A DNA stretch of 64,000 nt from Acidimicrobiaceae bacterium (GCA_905182565.1 CAJJCB010000027.1:1-64000), one strand, 5' to 3'. Positions 51,151 to 60,227 are shown, counted from the stretch's first letter. Translations and numbers: made by a program. The notes: generated from the letters alone by a model not told the origin.

Positions 51151-51239
51151 GGAGAGTTGCCAGAGCGGACGAATGGGCTCGCTTGGAAAGCGTGTGAGGT
51201 CTTAACGGGTCTCCGTGGGTTCGAATCCCACACTCTCCG
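51151..51239 (+). tRNA. tRNA-Ser (anticodon GGA)
   Basis: The acceptor stem GGAGAGT/ACTCTCC is perfect, and CCA is encoded after it (51240-51242). The anticodon loop TTGGAAA puts GGA at 51185-51187. A long variable arm (from about 51195) and the TGGGTTCGAATCCCA T-arm confirm a class II serine tRNA. One pair in the anticodon stem (U-U) is mismatched. It begins one nucleotide after the SRP RNA helix ends. Confidence 0.93.
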
Positions 51240-51282
51240 CCAAGTAGTCGCTTAATTAAACAGACATTGCTACGTTGGCTAC

Positions 51283-51729
51283 ATGGATGACACTCAGGCA
51301 ATGCAATTAGCCATTGAAGAGGCTTTGTTAGCTCTTGAGCATGAAGACGTGCCCGTTGGAGCGGTAGTGCTGGTAGATGGCCAAGTCATCGCAAAGCGTC
51401 ATAACGAACGCCAACTCACCGGTGACCCAACTGCGCACGCTGAAGTCTTGGCCCTGCGCGACGCAGCCGCACTTCGCGGTGACTGGCGGCTACAAGATAT
51501 AACTCTCGTGGTGACTTTAGAGCCTTGTGCCATGTGTGCCGGTGCAGCTATTAATGCTCGGGTTGGTCGTGTGGTGTTTGGCGCATACGACCCAAAAGCA
51601 GGTGCAGCTGCCACTCTGTATAATCTTCTCGTCGATCCACGTCTTAACCACCAATGCGAGGTCAGCGGTGGAGTTCTAGCTGAAAAATGCGGTAAAATTA
51701 TGACCGACTTTTTCTCTGAGAGACGATAA
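51283..51729 (+). CDS. tadA: tRNA-specific adenosine deaminase
   Basis: A 148-residue zinc deaminase that converts A34 to inosine in tRNA-Arg(ACG). The zinc/catalytic motifs are HAEVLAL (His52, Glu54) and PCAMCAGA (Cys82, Cys85). Length and the C-terminal FF-containing helix (MTDFFSERR) are normal. It sits between two serine tRNA genes. Confidence 0.93.
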   Translation: MDDTQAMQLAIEEALLALEHEDVPVGAVVLVDGQVIAKRHNERQLTGDPTAHAEVLALRDAAALRGDWRLQDITLVVTLEPCAMCAGAAINARVGRVVFGAYDPKAGAAATLYNLLVDPRLNHQCEVSGGVLAEKCGKIMTDFFSERR

Positions 51730-51748
51730 TAATTTGCTCGTTCTGCAG

Positions 51749-51776
51749 TTGTTGCCGGGCTTTCGCCCGGCAACAA
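51749..51776 (-). terminator. Perfect 12-bp hairpin with GAAA loop between tadA and tRNA-Ser
   Basis: TTGTTGCCGGGC (51749-51760) and GCCCGGCAACAA (51765-51776) pair perfectly. Read on the minus strand the loop is a stable GAAA tetraloop. It begins 6 nt after the CCA end of the minus-strand tRNA-Ser and 19 nt after the tadA stop, so it likely ends both transcripts. There is no U tract on either side. Confidence 0.65.
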
Positions 51777-51784
51777 TCATGTGG

Positions 51785-51871
51785 CGGAAGGCATGGGATT
51801 CGAACCCACGGTGACCCTAAGGCCACAACGGCTTTCGAGGCCGCCCCATTCGTCCGCTCTGGCAACCTTCC
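51785..51871 (-). tRNA. tRNA-Ser (anticodon CGA)
   Basis: On the minus strand, GGAAGGT pairs with GCCTTCC as acceptor stem and CCA is encoded (51782-51784). The anticodon loop CTCGAAA gives CGA at 51835-51837, reading UCG. A long variable arm and the GTGGGTTCGAATCCCA T-arm identify a class II serine tRNA. Its D-arm region (GCCAGAGCGGACGAATGGG) is identical to that of tRNA-Ser(GGA) 550 nt away. Confidence 0.93.
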
Positions 51872-51958
51872 ACTGATGACTCTAGCGAGCTTGAGGCAAA
51901 GCCGAACATGATCTATTCCACAATCTTGCACCAGCTGTAGTGCCTTACGCCTAGCCTC

Positions 51959-53809
51959 ATGGTTATGCAGCCAATGCACCCCCACGCCTTGCTAAGAGAT
52001 CCAAACGCACCTGAACCGTCAGGCATAAGTCGCATTGGGGCCAAACGGATTTGGCTTTTTGCAGCACCTTATAAATGGATGATTAGCCTATTCGTTAGTG
52101 CGATAACCGTTCAAGCACTCCTTCAACTAGTTCCCAGAATTCTTTTTGGACGTATCATTGACGATGGAATAATTCCTGGCAATCAAAAATTAGTCACAAC
52201 CCTTGCATTACTGACAGTGGCTGCGGCATTGATTGAAGCACTTTTTGCTATCGTTGAACGTTGGTTGTCCGCACAAGTCGGCGAGGGTCTTATCCACGAT
52301 CTTCGAGCAACGCTCTTTGATCATGTGCAACGAATGCCGCTCGCTTTTTTTACCCATACCCAAACTGGGACACTTGTTTCACGACTGAATAATGACGTTA
52401 TCGGAGCTCAAAGAGCTGTGACTGGAACGTTAGGAACCATTCTTTCTAACTTAATCGTGGCAGTTAGCACATTGGTAACGATGTTTATATTGGAATGGAG
52501 ACTAACATTTTTAGCACTTCTGCTACTCCCTCTTTTTGTTTGGCCGGCGAAACGAGTCGGCAAAAAACTGTCTAATATAGCGCGCGAGCAGATGGACAGA
52601 AACGCTGAAATGAACTCAACGATGACTGAGAGATTCTCAGTATCAGGAGCTCAACTCGTCAAACTTTTTGGTAATCACGATCGAGAAGCAACAACCTTTC
52701 GACACCGTGCAGCAGCAGTTAGAGACCTAGGAATTCGAAGCGCTATGTATGGACGAGCTTTTATGCTGTCTCTAGGTCTAGTTGGGGCAGTTGGCACCGC
52801 GTTGATATATCTCGTTGGTGGCAATTTCGCAATAAACGGAGACTTATCAACAGGGCAATTAGTTACTTTCGCAGCTCTCGTTCCTCTTATCTACCAGCCG
52901 TTAACAGCTTTAACCGGTGCTCGAGTCGACATCATGACAGCTCTAGTAAGTTTTGAACGTGTATTCGAAGTGCTTGATACCCCGCAAGGAATAAGAGACT
53001 CCAAAGAAGCCTTGGATATTGACAAAGTTGCGGGCGAAGTCAAATTCGAGGCCGTTCATTTTGCGTACCCTACTTCTAACGCCGCATCAGTATCTCTAGG
53101 CGGAAACGGCAACGGGAACGAACTTGGAGATGAAGTTCTTCATGACATTTCATTAACTCTTTTACCAGGGACCATGACGGCGCTTGTTGGCCCTTCTGGA
53201 GCTGGTAAAAGTACATTAGCTTCGTTGTTACCTCGGCTGTACGAAGTCAGCTCAGGATCCATAAAAATTGATAACCGAGACCTTAGGTTTATTACTCAAG
53301 AATCACTTCGAAAAAATGTCGGAGTTGTGACTCAAGATCCTCATCTATTCCATGAAAGCGTGGCAGCTAATCTCAGATATAGCGACCCATCAGCATCAAC
53401 TATGCAGCTCGAAGAGGCATGCCGTTCTGCTCAAATCCATCATGTCATAGCTGCTCTGCCTGATGGATACGAAACCGTAGTAGGAGAACGCGGCTACCGA
53501 CTATCGGGCGGCGAAAAGCAACGACTCGCTATCGCTCGGGTGTTACTAAAAAACCCCTCAATCGTGATTTTGGATGAAGCAACAAGCCACCTTGATGCCG
53601 AAAATGAACTCCTGGTGCAACAAGCGCTTGACAAGGCCCTCTCAGGACGAACCTCTCTGGTGATTGCTCATCGTCTGTCCACAGTGCGTAATGCCGATTT
53701 AATTGTCGTTATTGACGATGGCTCCGTAGTCGAAAAGGGGCAACATAGTCATCTGATCACCACTGGTGGCCTATATGCAGATTTCCATCAGACTCTTTCG
53801 GGAAATTAA
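51959..53809 (+). CDS. ABC transporter, fused permease and ATP-binding domains
   Basis: A 616-residue half-transporter of the MsbA/LmrA type that would export a lipid, peptide or drug. Six membrane segments occupy about 35-330. The ATPase follows with Walker A GPSGAGKST, signature LSGGEKQR, Walker B IVILDEATSHLD and the switch His in IAHRLST. A Gly/Asn-rich insertion (GGNGNGNE) precedes the Walker A region. It is followed 3 nt later by xseA. The substrate is not evident. It would act as a homodimer or with another half-transporter. Confidence 0.88.
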   Translation: MVMQPMHPHALLRDPNAPEPSGISRIGAKRIWLFAAPYKWMISLFVSAITVQALLQLVPRILFGRIIDDGIIPGNQKLVTTLALLTVAAALIEALFAIVERWLSAQVGEGLIHDLRATLFDHVQRMPLAFFTHTQTGTLVSRLNNDVIGAQRAVTGTLGTILSNLIVAVSTLVTMFILEWRLTFLALLLLPLFVWPAKRVGKKLSNIAREQMDRNAEMNSTMTERFSVSGAQLVKLFGNHDREATTFRHRAAAVRDLGIRSAMYGRAFMLSLGLVGAVGTALIYLVGGNFAINGDLSTGQLVTFAALVPLIYQPLTALTGARVDIMTALVSFERVFEVLDTPQGIRDSKEALDIDKVAGEVKFEAVHFAYPTSNAASVSLGGNGNGNELGDEVLHDISLTLLPGTMTALVGPSGAGKSTLASLLPRLYEVSSGSIKIDNRDLRFITQESLRKNVGVVTQDPHLFHESVAANLRYSDPSASTMQLEEACRSAQIHHVIAALPDGYETVVGERGYRLSGGEKQRLAIARVLLKNPSIVILDEATSHLDAENELLVQQALDKALSGRTSLVIAHRLSTVRNADLIVVIDDGSVVEKGQHSHLITTGGLYADFHQTLSGN

Positions 53810-53812
53810 GCA

Positions 53813-55057
53813 ATGGCCGTATCAACTTGGACCGTTGACGAACTCTGTAAGTCTATTTCAGTAGGGCTTCAAAATCTTTTCCCGGAAGAAATCTGGGTCA
53901 GAGGACAAATCGTTGGCTTAACACGCTCACAAGCTGGGCACCTCTACTTTGATCTCATCGAGCCAGAAGCCACGAATCGCAAAGCCAACAGCAAAATGTC
54001 GATTGTTGCATTCAAGGGCCAACTGAACAGCATTCAATCAGTTTTAAAAAAACTAGGAAACCTTACACTTGAGGATGGAATTGAGGTCCGTATTCGAGGA
54101 CGTGTAAGCTACTACGCGCCTCAAGGCCGTATCCAATTCATCATGTCTGGAGTAGACCCTCAATATACCCTCGGACACTTGGCAGCAGAACGAGATCAGG
54201 TTCTTCGAACATTGGCATCTGAAGGTCTATTAGAGCTTAATAAGAGCCTTCCTCTTCCAATGCTTCCACTTCGAATAGGCTTAGTCACCTCAGATGGTAG
54301 CGCAGCATATAACGATTTCGTCAATGAGCTACTGACTAGCCGCTACCCCTTTAAGATTATTCTCGTTGATGCGAGAGTCCAGGGGTCAGAAGCCGAGTCA
54401 GCAATAGTTAACGCCCTTGAAACCATTGCTCATGAGGAAGTTGATGTCATCGCCGTGGTGCGCGGTGGAGGTGCCAAAACTGATCTGCTTGCCTTCGATC
54501 TCGAAAGTGTAGCCAGAGCTATTGCTAACTGCCCTAAACCAGTTTTTGTGGGGATAGGGCACGAAACCGATCGTTCAATAACTGATGAAGTCGCTCACAC
54601 ATCAGTAAAAACTCCCACAGCATGCGCAGTCGCCCTTATCGAACAAGTTAACAATTTTGAGGTTTTTCTTGGCCGCTTAAGCTCTTCTATAGCTAACAAA
54701 GCTCAACAACGCCTTGCTCGAGCTAATGAAACACTCGAAAATAGTGGCGGTCGAATTGCGAAGGCCAGAACCGTTATACAAACACAAGATGATCGATTAG
54801 CCGAATTTTCAACTGCTCTCACCCGATTTTCGAATCGGGCATTAGAACAAGCCAAAAAACGAGTTCAAGCGGCTACTGATCTTCAACGAGCGTTCCACCC
54901 TCTCCAAGTTCTTCGTCGTGGGTTCTCAATTACACGTGACGAAAATGGATCTATTCTAAAAGATGACGCACCTCCCGGTACTCAGCTCATCACCGAAACT
55001 TTTGGCGCAACAATTTCAAGTCAAGTTACAACGAGTTCTCGAAAGGAGACCCAGTGA
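53813..55057 (+). CDS. xseA: Exodeoxyribonuclease VII large subunit
   Basis: A 414-residue nuclease subunit degrading single-stranded DNA from either end. The N-terminal OB fold runs to about 110 (VRGQIVGLTRSQAGHLYFDL, YYAPQGRIQF). The catalytic domain has GLVTSDGSAAYNDF (an unusual variant of the ITSPTGAA motif), VVRGGGAKTDLLAFD and GIGHETDRSITDEVAHTSVKTPTA. A coiled-coil region follows from about 285. The stop overlaps the xseB start by four bases (GTGA). Confidence 0.92.
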   Translation: MAVSTWTVDELCKSISVGLQNLFPEEIWVRGQIVGLTRSQAGHLYFDLIEPEATNRKANSKMSIVAFKGQLNSIQSVLKKLGNLTLEDGIEVRIRGRVSYYAPQGRIQFIMSGVDPQYTLGHLAAERDQVLRTLASEGLLELNKSLPLPMLPLRIGLVTSDGSAAYNDFVNELLTSRYPFKIILVDARVQGSEAESAIVNALETIAHEEVDVIAVVRGGGAKTDLLAFDLESVARAIANCPKPVFVGIGHETDRSITDEVAHTSVKTPTACAVALIEQVNNFEVFLGRLSSSIANKAQQRLARANETLENSGGRIAKARTVIQTQDDRLAEFSTALTRFSNRALEQAKKRVQAATDLQRAFHPLQVLRRGFSITRDENGSILKDDAPPGTQLITETFGATISSQVTTSSRKETQ

Positions 55058-55257
55058 CAAACGATGAACAAAGTTATGTCAACGCTATTTCAGAAATCGA
55101 AGAAATTTTACGTTCGCTCGATACAGAAAACGTTGATATTGATCGGCTAGCTACCGATGTGCAAAAAGCAGCAGAACTAATAGATTTTTGTCGAGACCGC
55201 CTAGCTGCTGCCCAAACAGAAGTAGAGCGCATTGTCTCCGCATTTGACGAAAAATAG
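55054..55257 (+). CDS. xseB: Exodeoxyribonuclease VII small subunit
   Basis: A 67-residue helical protein beginning with GTG overlapping xseA. It matches XseB in size and pattern (AISEIEEILRSLD, then LATDVQKAAELIDFCRDRL and VERIV), although the usual LE-rich motifs are weakly conserved. It binds the coiled-coil arm of XseA. Confidence 0.9.
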   Translation: MTNDEQSYVNAISEIEEILRSLDTENVDIDRLATDVQKAAELIDFCRDRLAAAQTEVERIVSAFDEK

Positions 55258-55303
55258 CTTGAACCAAGGGACTCGGTGGGATCTCTCTCGGTCCACTAGG
55301 AGC

Positions 55304-55358
55304 GCACTGATTGGTGGGAAACCCATGGCGCACGTCTCAGTGCAACCGCATAGTTGCA
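55304..55358 (+). other. Nested, mutually exclusive hairpins downstream of xseB
   Basis: GCACTGA (55304-55310) pairs with TCAGTGC (55337-55343) around an inner TGGG-AAA-CCCA hairpin (55315-55325). The downstream arm overlaps TGCAAC (55341-55346), which can instead pair with GTTGCA (55353-55358). The surrounding 208-nt gap (55258-55465) has no coding frame. It may be a structured untranslated region or small RNA, or simply a terminator region for xseAB. Confidence 0.35.
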
Positions 55359-55465
55359 GCTTAAACCGGCGGCAAAAATTTAAGAGTTACTCTGTAATAA
55401 TATGAACTTGCCCCGCTCAATCACTATAGAAATTAGATGCAAAGCATCCTCGTTGGTTAACCCAT

Positions 55466-57385
55466 ATGACAAATAACAGAAAAATTATTACTGCTCCCTT
55501 TGGGACATGGAATTCTTCATTAAGCGCAGAAGACTTAGCGGTTTCCTCTATACGATTAGCCGAACCGCGGGTCTTCAAAGACCAAATTTTTTGGACGGAA
55601 GGAAGACCAACCGAATCGGGAAGAACCGCAATAGTCCATTTCGCAAATGGTAAAGCAACTGATTTAGGGCCCTCTAAGTCAAATGTAAGATCTTCGGTTC
55701 ACGAATACGGCGGAGGTGCATGGATACCAACAAAACTTGGAGTAATCGGAGCGTTATTCGATGACCAGCGCCTTTACAATTTCTCCAATGGTAGTTCGAA
55801 TCCGCTAACCAGAGAACCAAGCATTAAATGTGGTTATAGATACGCTGATCCGTGCTTACTAACTGATGAGATTTCGACTATTTGGGTTTTTGAAGATCAC
55901 GATCACAAGGGTAATGAACCAACCAATTCGCTTATTTTGATTGACTCAGATGGATCGTTTAAAATAATTGCTGAAGGCCATGACTTCTATTCATCGCCTG
56001 TCTGCAGCCCAGATGGAAATCAAATTGCATACATTGCTTGGGATCATCCATTGATGCCATGGGATAAGACGTTTTTACGAGTAATCGATCTCGAAAAAAA
56101 TGAAGTTGTAAACGACCAAATCGTGCTAGAAGGGTTCGCCTTCCAGCAACCGCGCTGGAGTCCAGCAGGTCAGTTGCACGTAGTAAGCGATGAGACTGGA
56201 TTTTGGAATATTCACAGTGTCAATATCAACGACAAAAGTTCAACTCCCGTAATTGATTATTCAAGCGAATTCGGTGTCCCAGGCTGGGTTTTTGCCCAAT
56301 GCACGTATCAGTGGGGCAATGACCATATTTGGTGCACCTGGGTAGACCATGGCATCGGTCACATAGGTTTCATTGAAGAAAACAAACTTAATGAGTTAGA
56401 GACAGACTTTACTGAATTCGGACGACTTGATGTTTTATCTGATGGTCGGGCAGTGACAGTCGCCGCAAGTTGGACAGCGTCTTCGGTAGTCGTCGTAATC
56501 AGTAAAGATGGTAAGACCGAGATATTAAATAATCAGAAGCCCTCAATTTTAGACACCGGCAATATCTCAAAGCCAAAACCAATTTCATTTAGTTCTGGTA
56601 GCAATCTGGAAGCTCACGCTTTTTATTTTGAACCCAAAAACCAACGTTTTCAGTCCTTAAATGAACTACCGCCTTTAATTGTTTTAAGCCATGGTGGTCC
56701 AACAAGCAGTGCTCGTTCTTCATTTGATCCTGCTGTTCAGTTCTGGACTAATCGAGGTTTTGCTGTTGTTGATGTCAACTACGGAGGTAGCACAGGTTTT
56801 GGGACTGAGTACAGAAATCGTCTAAACGGCAACTGGGGTATTACCGACACACAAGATTGTGTCGAAGCTGCTAAACATCTTGCGAAAAATGGGTTCGCCG
56901 ATAGAGACCGCTTAATCATTAAAGGTGGTTCGGCTGGCGGATACACGACTCTTTGCGCGCTGACTTGGCATAATATTTTTGCAGCCGGCATTAGCAGATA
57001 CGGCGTCGCTGATTTAGAAACATTAGCCAGAGACACCCACAAATTTGAATCAAAGTATCTTGATTCTCTGATTGGTCCGTGGCCCGAGAAATCAGACATT
57101 TATATAGAACGCTCACCCATCCATCACACACATTTGTTGTCTACACCAATGATTATTTTACAAGGGAGTGAAGACGCCGTAGTGCCGCCAGCCCAAGCAG
57201 AGTCCCTTGTAAGTTCCTTAGCTTCAGCAAATATTCCGCATTCATATTTACTCTTCGAGGGGGAGGGTCACGGATTTAGACAAGCTGAAAATATTGCTAA
57301 AGCTTTGGAGTCTGAGCTCTCTTTTCTCGGTCAAATTCTTGGATTCGAGCCAGCGGGGTCCATAACTCAAGTAGAAATTAAGTAA
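55466..57385 (+). CDS. S9 family (prolyl oligopeptidase-like) peptidase
   Basis: A 639-residue serine peptidase without a signal peptide. The N-terminal two thirds form a beta-propeller with repeated WSPAG/SPDGNQIAYIAW-type blades. The C-terminal alpha/beta-hydrolase has the nucleophile in GGSAGGYT (near residue 490), the Asp in GSEDAVVPPAQAE and the His in GEGHGFR. LSHGGPTS and YGGSTGFGTEYRN are typical of the dipeptidyl/acylaminoacyl peptidase branch. It would cleave short peptides in the cytoplasm. It is monocistronic. Confidence 0.9.
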   Translation: MTNNRKIITAPFGTWNSSLSAEDLAVSSIRLAEPRVFKDQIFWTEGRPTESGRTAIVHFANGKATDLGPSKSNVRSSVHEYGGGAWIPTKLGVIGALFDDQRLYNFSNGSSNPLTREPSIKCGYRYADPCLLTDEISTIWVFEDHDHKGNEPTNSLILIDSDGSFKIIAEGHDFYSSPVCSPDGNQIAYIAWDHPLMPWDKTFLRVIDLEKNEVVNDQIVLEGFAFQQPRWSPAGQLHVVSDETGFWNIHSVNINDKSSTPVIDYSSEFGVPGWVFAQCTYQWGNDHIWCTWVDHGIGHIGFIEENKLNELETDFTEFGRLDVLSDGRAVTVAASWTASSVVVVISKDGKTEILNNQKPSILDTGNISKPKPISFSSGSNLEAHAFYFEPKNQRFQSLNELPPLIVLSHGGPTSSARSSFDPAVQFWTNRGFAVVDVNYGGSTGFGTEYRNRLNGNWGITDTQDCVEAAKHLAKNGFADRDRLIIKGGSAGGYTTLCALTWHNIFAAGISRYGVADLETLARDTHKFESKYLDSLIGPWPEKSDIYIERSPIHHTHLLSTPMIILQGSEDAVVPPAQAESLVSSLASANIPHSYLLFEGEGHGFRQAENIAKALESELSFLGQILGFEPAGSITQVEIK

Positions 57386-57551
57386 TAAAGAGACTTACTA
57401 GATTTTGAATATGGTCAGCATTGGAAGCCATTTATCTCCAACAACTCAACAATATTTCATCACTAGAAGTAGTTCTGGTTTTTAGTTTCCAAAATAACGA
57501 GAGAGCACCACTTGCGCTGCTGAGTAGCGAAGCACCGCTAGGTTTAGGTAC

Positions 57552-58289
57552 GTGTACGAATTTGTTCGTCAGCCAAAGTGGATAATTGCTCATTTGCTTA
57601 CTGGTTTGCTCCTAACAGTTTTTATTTTCGCCGGTTTCTGGCAGCTTGAACGTCACGACAAGCGTGTCGAACTGAACAACACGATCACAACTCAGATAGG
57701 AAGCAAGACACTTCCGCTGGAAACGTTTAGCTCTACAGAAACAAAACGTCTCGAATATCGTATCTTCCAGGGCCATGGCTCATGGATGCCAGAGGACGCT
57801 GTTTTAATTCGTAATCGGAGTTATCAAGAACTCAGTGGTTGCCATTTAGCAGTTCCAGTAATGGTTCAACCACAAGAAGCAATCGTTGTAATCGTTGGTT
57901 GGTTACAAGACACGGAGTGTGTGTCTCCCAATCCATTTGTTCCAAAGGGCAAAGTTGTTTTGACAGCAAGAGCACGGCTTACTCAAAAACGAGGTGCCAT
58001 TGGGCCAAAAGATGCTGAAAAGGGTCAACTCGAAACTATGGCTCGAGTTGACGTTGCTCGTATTGATAAACAGACTGCAATTAATCTAGCTCCGCACTAT
58101 TTAGAGCTTATGAATGCAGATCCTATTGTAGAAAATGTATTTCTTCTAGAACCGCCATCAAGTAATAACGGGCCACATCTCGCATACGCCATCCAATGGT
58201 TGTTATTTTTTGGAGTAGGCATTATTGGATATCCACTGTTTCTTCGGCGACAGGCGATCCATGGCGAAAACGAATCATTAGATAATTAA
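57552..58289 (+). CDS. SURF1-family cytochrome oxidase assembly protein
   Basis: A 245-residue membrane protein with the SURF1 layout: one membrane helix near residues 10-30 ending in FAGFWQLERHDKR, a large extracytoplasmic domain (LEYRIFQGHG, VLIRNRS, IVGWLQD) and a second membrane helix at about 213-233 (YAIQWLLFFGVGIIGYPLFLRR). It helps insert haem into aa3-type oxidase. The start is GTG. Its last four bases overlap the convergent aminotransferase gene. Confidence 0.88.
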   Translation: MYEFVRQPKWIIAHLLTGLLLTVFIFAGFWQLERHDKRVELNNTITTQIGSKTLPLETFSSTETKRLEYRIFQGHGSWMPEDAVLIRNRSYQELSGCHLAVPVMVQPQEAIVVIVGWLQDTECVSPNPFVPKGKVVLTARARLTQKRGAIGPKDAEKGQLETMARVDVARIDKQTAINLAPHYLELMNADPIVENVFLLEPPSSNNGPHLAYAIQWLLFFGVGIIGYPLFLRRQAIHGENESLDN

Positions 58290-59437
58290 AGTATTGAGCC
58301 CATTCGTTCTAGCGTGTTTGTAAGCAGCTCCGGTGAGGTTGCAAAATTTAACCGAACAAACCCAGCGCCACTTTCTCCAAAATCAAGCCCAGGGTTAAGT
58401 CGGACGCTAGCTTTTTCCAGAAACACCGAACCTGGATCATCGCCTAATCCGAGATTGTTACAGTCCAACCAAGATAAATAAGTGGCTTTTGGCTGGTGGT
58501 AAATAACTCCGGGTAAATGTTCATCAATTAGTTCCGACAGCATTTGACGATTTCGGTCGAGTCCCGATAACAGCTCCGAAATCCAAGCATCACCATGTTC
58601 CCATCCAGCAACCGTGGCAATCTGTCCCAAACCGTTTATGCCTCCAAAAAGACGCGGAGGAATTGCTTTCAAGAGCGGTCCATGTTCATCAGAAGCCGTG
58701 TGCATAAACGCCATTCGCAGGCCAGCAATATTAAACGTCTTAGTCGCTGCAGTAACAGTCACAGTTCTTTGTTTAGCGATATCGTTAATAGATGCAGCTG
58801 GTATGTGCTTGTTCGGCTCGTAGACAATATCGCTATGAATCTCATCTGAAATAACTAACAAGTCATTTTCTTCAGCGATTGAATAAATGGCTTGTAAATC
58901 ACTTTCGCTGAACACAACCCCACAAGGATTATGAGGGTGGCATAATATCAATGTTCTGACATTAGATTTTGAAGCCACTTCGCCTAAATGATCGAGGTCA
59001 AGTTGCCAACCATCTTCATCGCTAACCCGAAGAGGATTTGAGATCATTGTTCGCCCTAAATCTTCAATGCTTTTATAGAAGGGAGGGTAAGCAGGAGTTT
59101 GGAGCACAATACCCGAACCTGGTTCGGTTAAGACATTGATGGCCCATTGAAGACTTTGCACGACGTCGTGTTGGCGAAGAACATCATCACCAGAAATTTC
59201 CCAATTAAATTTGGCCTGCATTCGATTAACAAAAGCTTCAATCACCGGTATCGGTTCATCATAAAAATCGTAACCTAAGCCACCGGTATCGATTCGTTTT
59301 TTTATTGCGTCAATAATGAAATCAGGAACTTCGACGTCCATATCAGCTACCCAGGCTGCCATGACATCAGGTCCGTGACGTTGCCACTTAATACCTGGTC
59401 TGTTTTTTACACGATCTGTATCCAAATCAAAGATCAT
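58286..59437 (-). CDS. PatB/MalY-type PLP-dependent aminotransferase or C-S lyase
   Basis: A 383-residue fold type I PLP enzyme. The N-terminus IFDLDTDRVKNRPGIKW and AAWVADMDVEVPD are hallmarks of the MalY/PatB group, which are cystathionine beta-lyases. The PLP lysine is in TAATKTFNIAGLR, and CHPHNPCG and ISDEIHSDIVY complete the cofactor site. It probably makes homocysteine from cystathionine, or cleaves another cysteine conjugate. An aminotransferase role cannot be excluded. Confidence 0.87.
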   Translation of the reverse strand: MIFDLDTDRVKNRPGIKWQRHGPDVMAAWVADMDVEVPDFIIDAIKKRIDTGGLGYDFYDEPIPVIEAFVNRMQAKFNWEISGDDVLRQHDVVQSLQWAINVLTEPGSGIVLQTPAYPPFYKSIEDLGRTMISNPLRVSDEDGWQLDLDHLGEVASKSNVRTLILCHPHNPCGVVFSESDLQAIYSIAEENDLLVISDEIHSDIVYEPNKHIPAASINDIAKQRTVTVTAATKTFNIAGLRMAFMHTASDEHGPLLKAIPPRLFGGINGLGQIATVAGWEHGDAWISELLSGLDRNRQMLSELIDEHLPGVIYHQPKATYLSWLDCNNLGLGDDPGSVFLEKASVRLNPGLDFGESGAGFVRLNFATSPELLTNTLERMGSIL

Positions 59438-59489
59438 AGGAAGAGGCTAGAGACTGCTGGCCATCAATGTCGTAAAAAACAAATGATCT

Positions 59490-60227
59490 CTAAAACACAC
59501 CAATCATTCTTAACGCTAGGGCAACTACCGAAATGATGAGAACGGGTCGAATTACTCTATCCCCGCCTTCCACTGCGATACGTGCTCCGATCCAGCCTCC
59601 GAGAGCAAAACCTAAAGCAAGCACCGCCGCAAAACCCCAATCCACCTGGTTTCGTATTATGAAGACCGGTAGTGCAAAAAACGTTAGAACTAAAATTACA
59701 AATACTTTCACTGCGTTTGCGTTAACTAGATCGAGTCCGGACCGGGCTAGAGCAACTACTAAAATCAAACCTACTCCGGCTTGGAATGCTCCTCCATAGA
59801 CGCCTATCGCAAAAAAAACTACATATGTAGTAATAGGCCGCCAGATGATTTGGACACTCGAGACCTTTGGCGGTCGAAGGCTCAAAAATAAAATAGGCAG
59901 CATCAAAACACCAAATACACGTTCAAAATTTTCGCTCGTAAGGCTAGAGACAACTAATGAACCAAAGATTGATCCAATAATTATTGGGATCAACACTGGT
60001 GTCGCTCGCGATAAGCCTGAGATCCCTCCACGCCTATATCCAGCAACAGACGCAATGTTTTGAACGGCGACACCAACCCGATTAGTACCGTTGGCCACAA
60101 GCCCAGGTAGATCGCCGAAGATAGTCAACAGGGCAACCGTCAGCAACGAACCTCCACCCGCCATTGCATTCACTATGCCTGCAATAAGACCGGCGCCAAC
60201 AATAACTATCGCTTGAGTAACGGTCAT
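59490..60227 (-). CDS. TSUP (TauE/SafE) family membrane permease
   Basis: A 245-residue multi-spanning protein of about eight helices. GAGLIAGIVNAMAGGGSLLTVALL near the start and YGGAFQAGVGLILVVAL in the second half are the two TSUP repeat motifs. AMAGGGS marks a different subfamily from the TSUP gene at 30.8 kb. A sulfite, sulfonate or organic-acid substrate is possible. The neighbouring C-S lyase gene hints at sulfur compounds but does not show it. Confidence 0.8.
   Translation of the reverse strand: MTVTQAIVIVGAGLIAGIVNAMAGGGSLLTVALLTIFGDLPGLVANGTNRVGVAVQNIASVAGYRRGGISGLSRATPVLIPIIIGSIFGSLVVSSLTSENFERVFGVLMLPILFLSLRPPKVSSVQIIWRPITTYVVFFAIGVYGGAFQAGVGLILVVALARSGLDLVNANAVKVFVILVLTFFALPVFIIRNQVDWGFAAVLALGFALGGWIGARIAVEGGDRVIRPVLIISVVALALRMIGVF

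Noticed and set aside
51020-51301. Minus-strand open frame of 93 codons across the SRP RNA and tRNA-Ser(GGA)
   Set aside because: It is the antisense reading of two structured RNAs. No ribosome site or homologous protein pattern is evident.
51698-51985. Minus-strand open frame of 95 codons across tRNA-Ser(CGA)
   Set aside because: It reads through the tRNA itself and the adjacent terminator hairpin. It is a chance frame.
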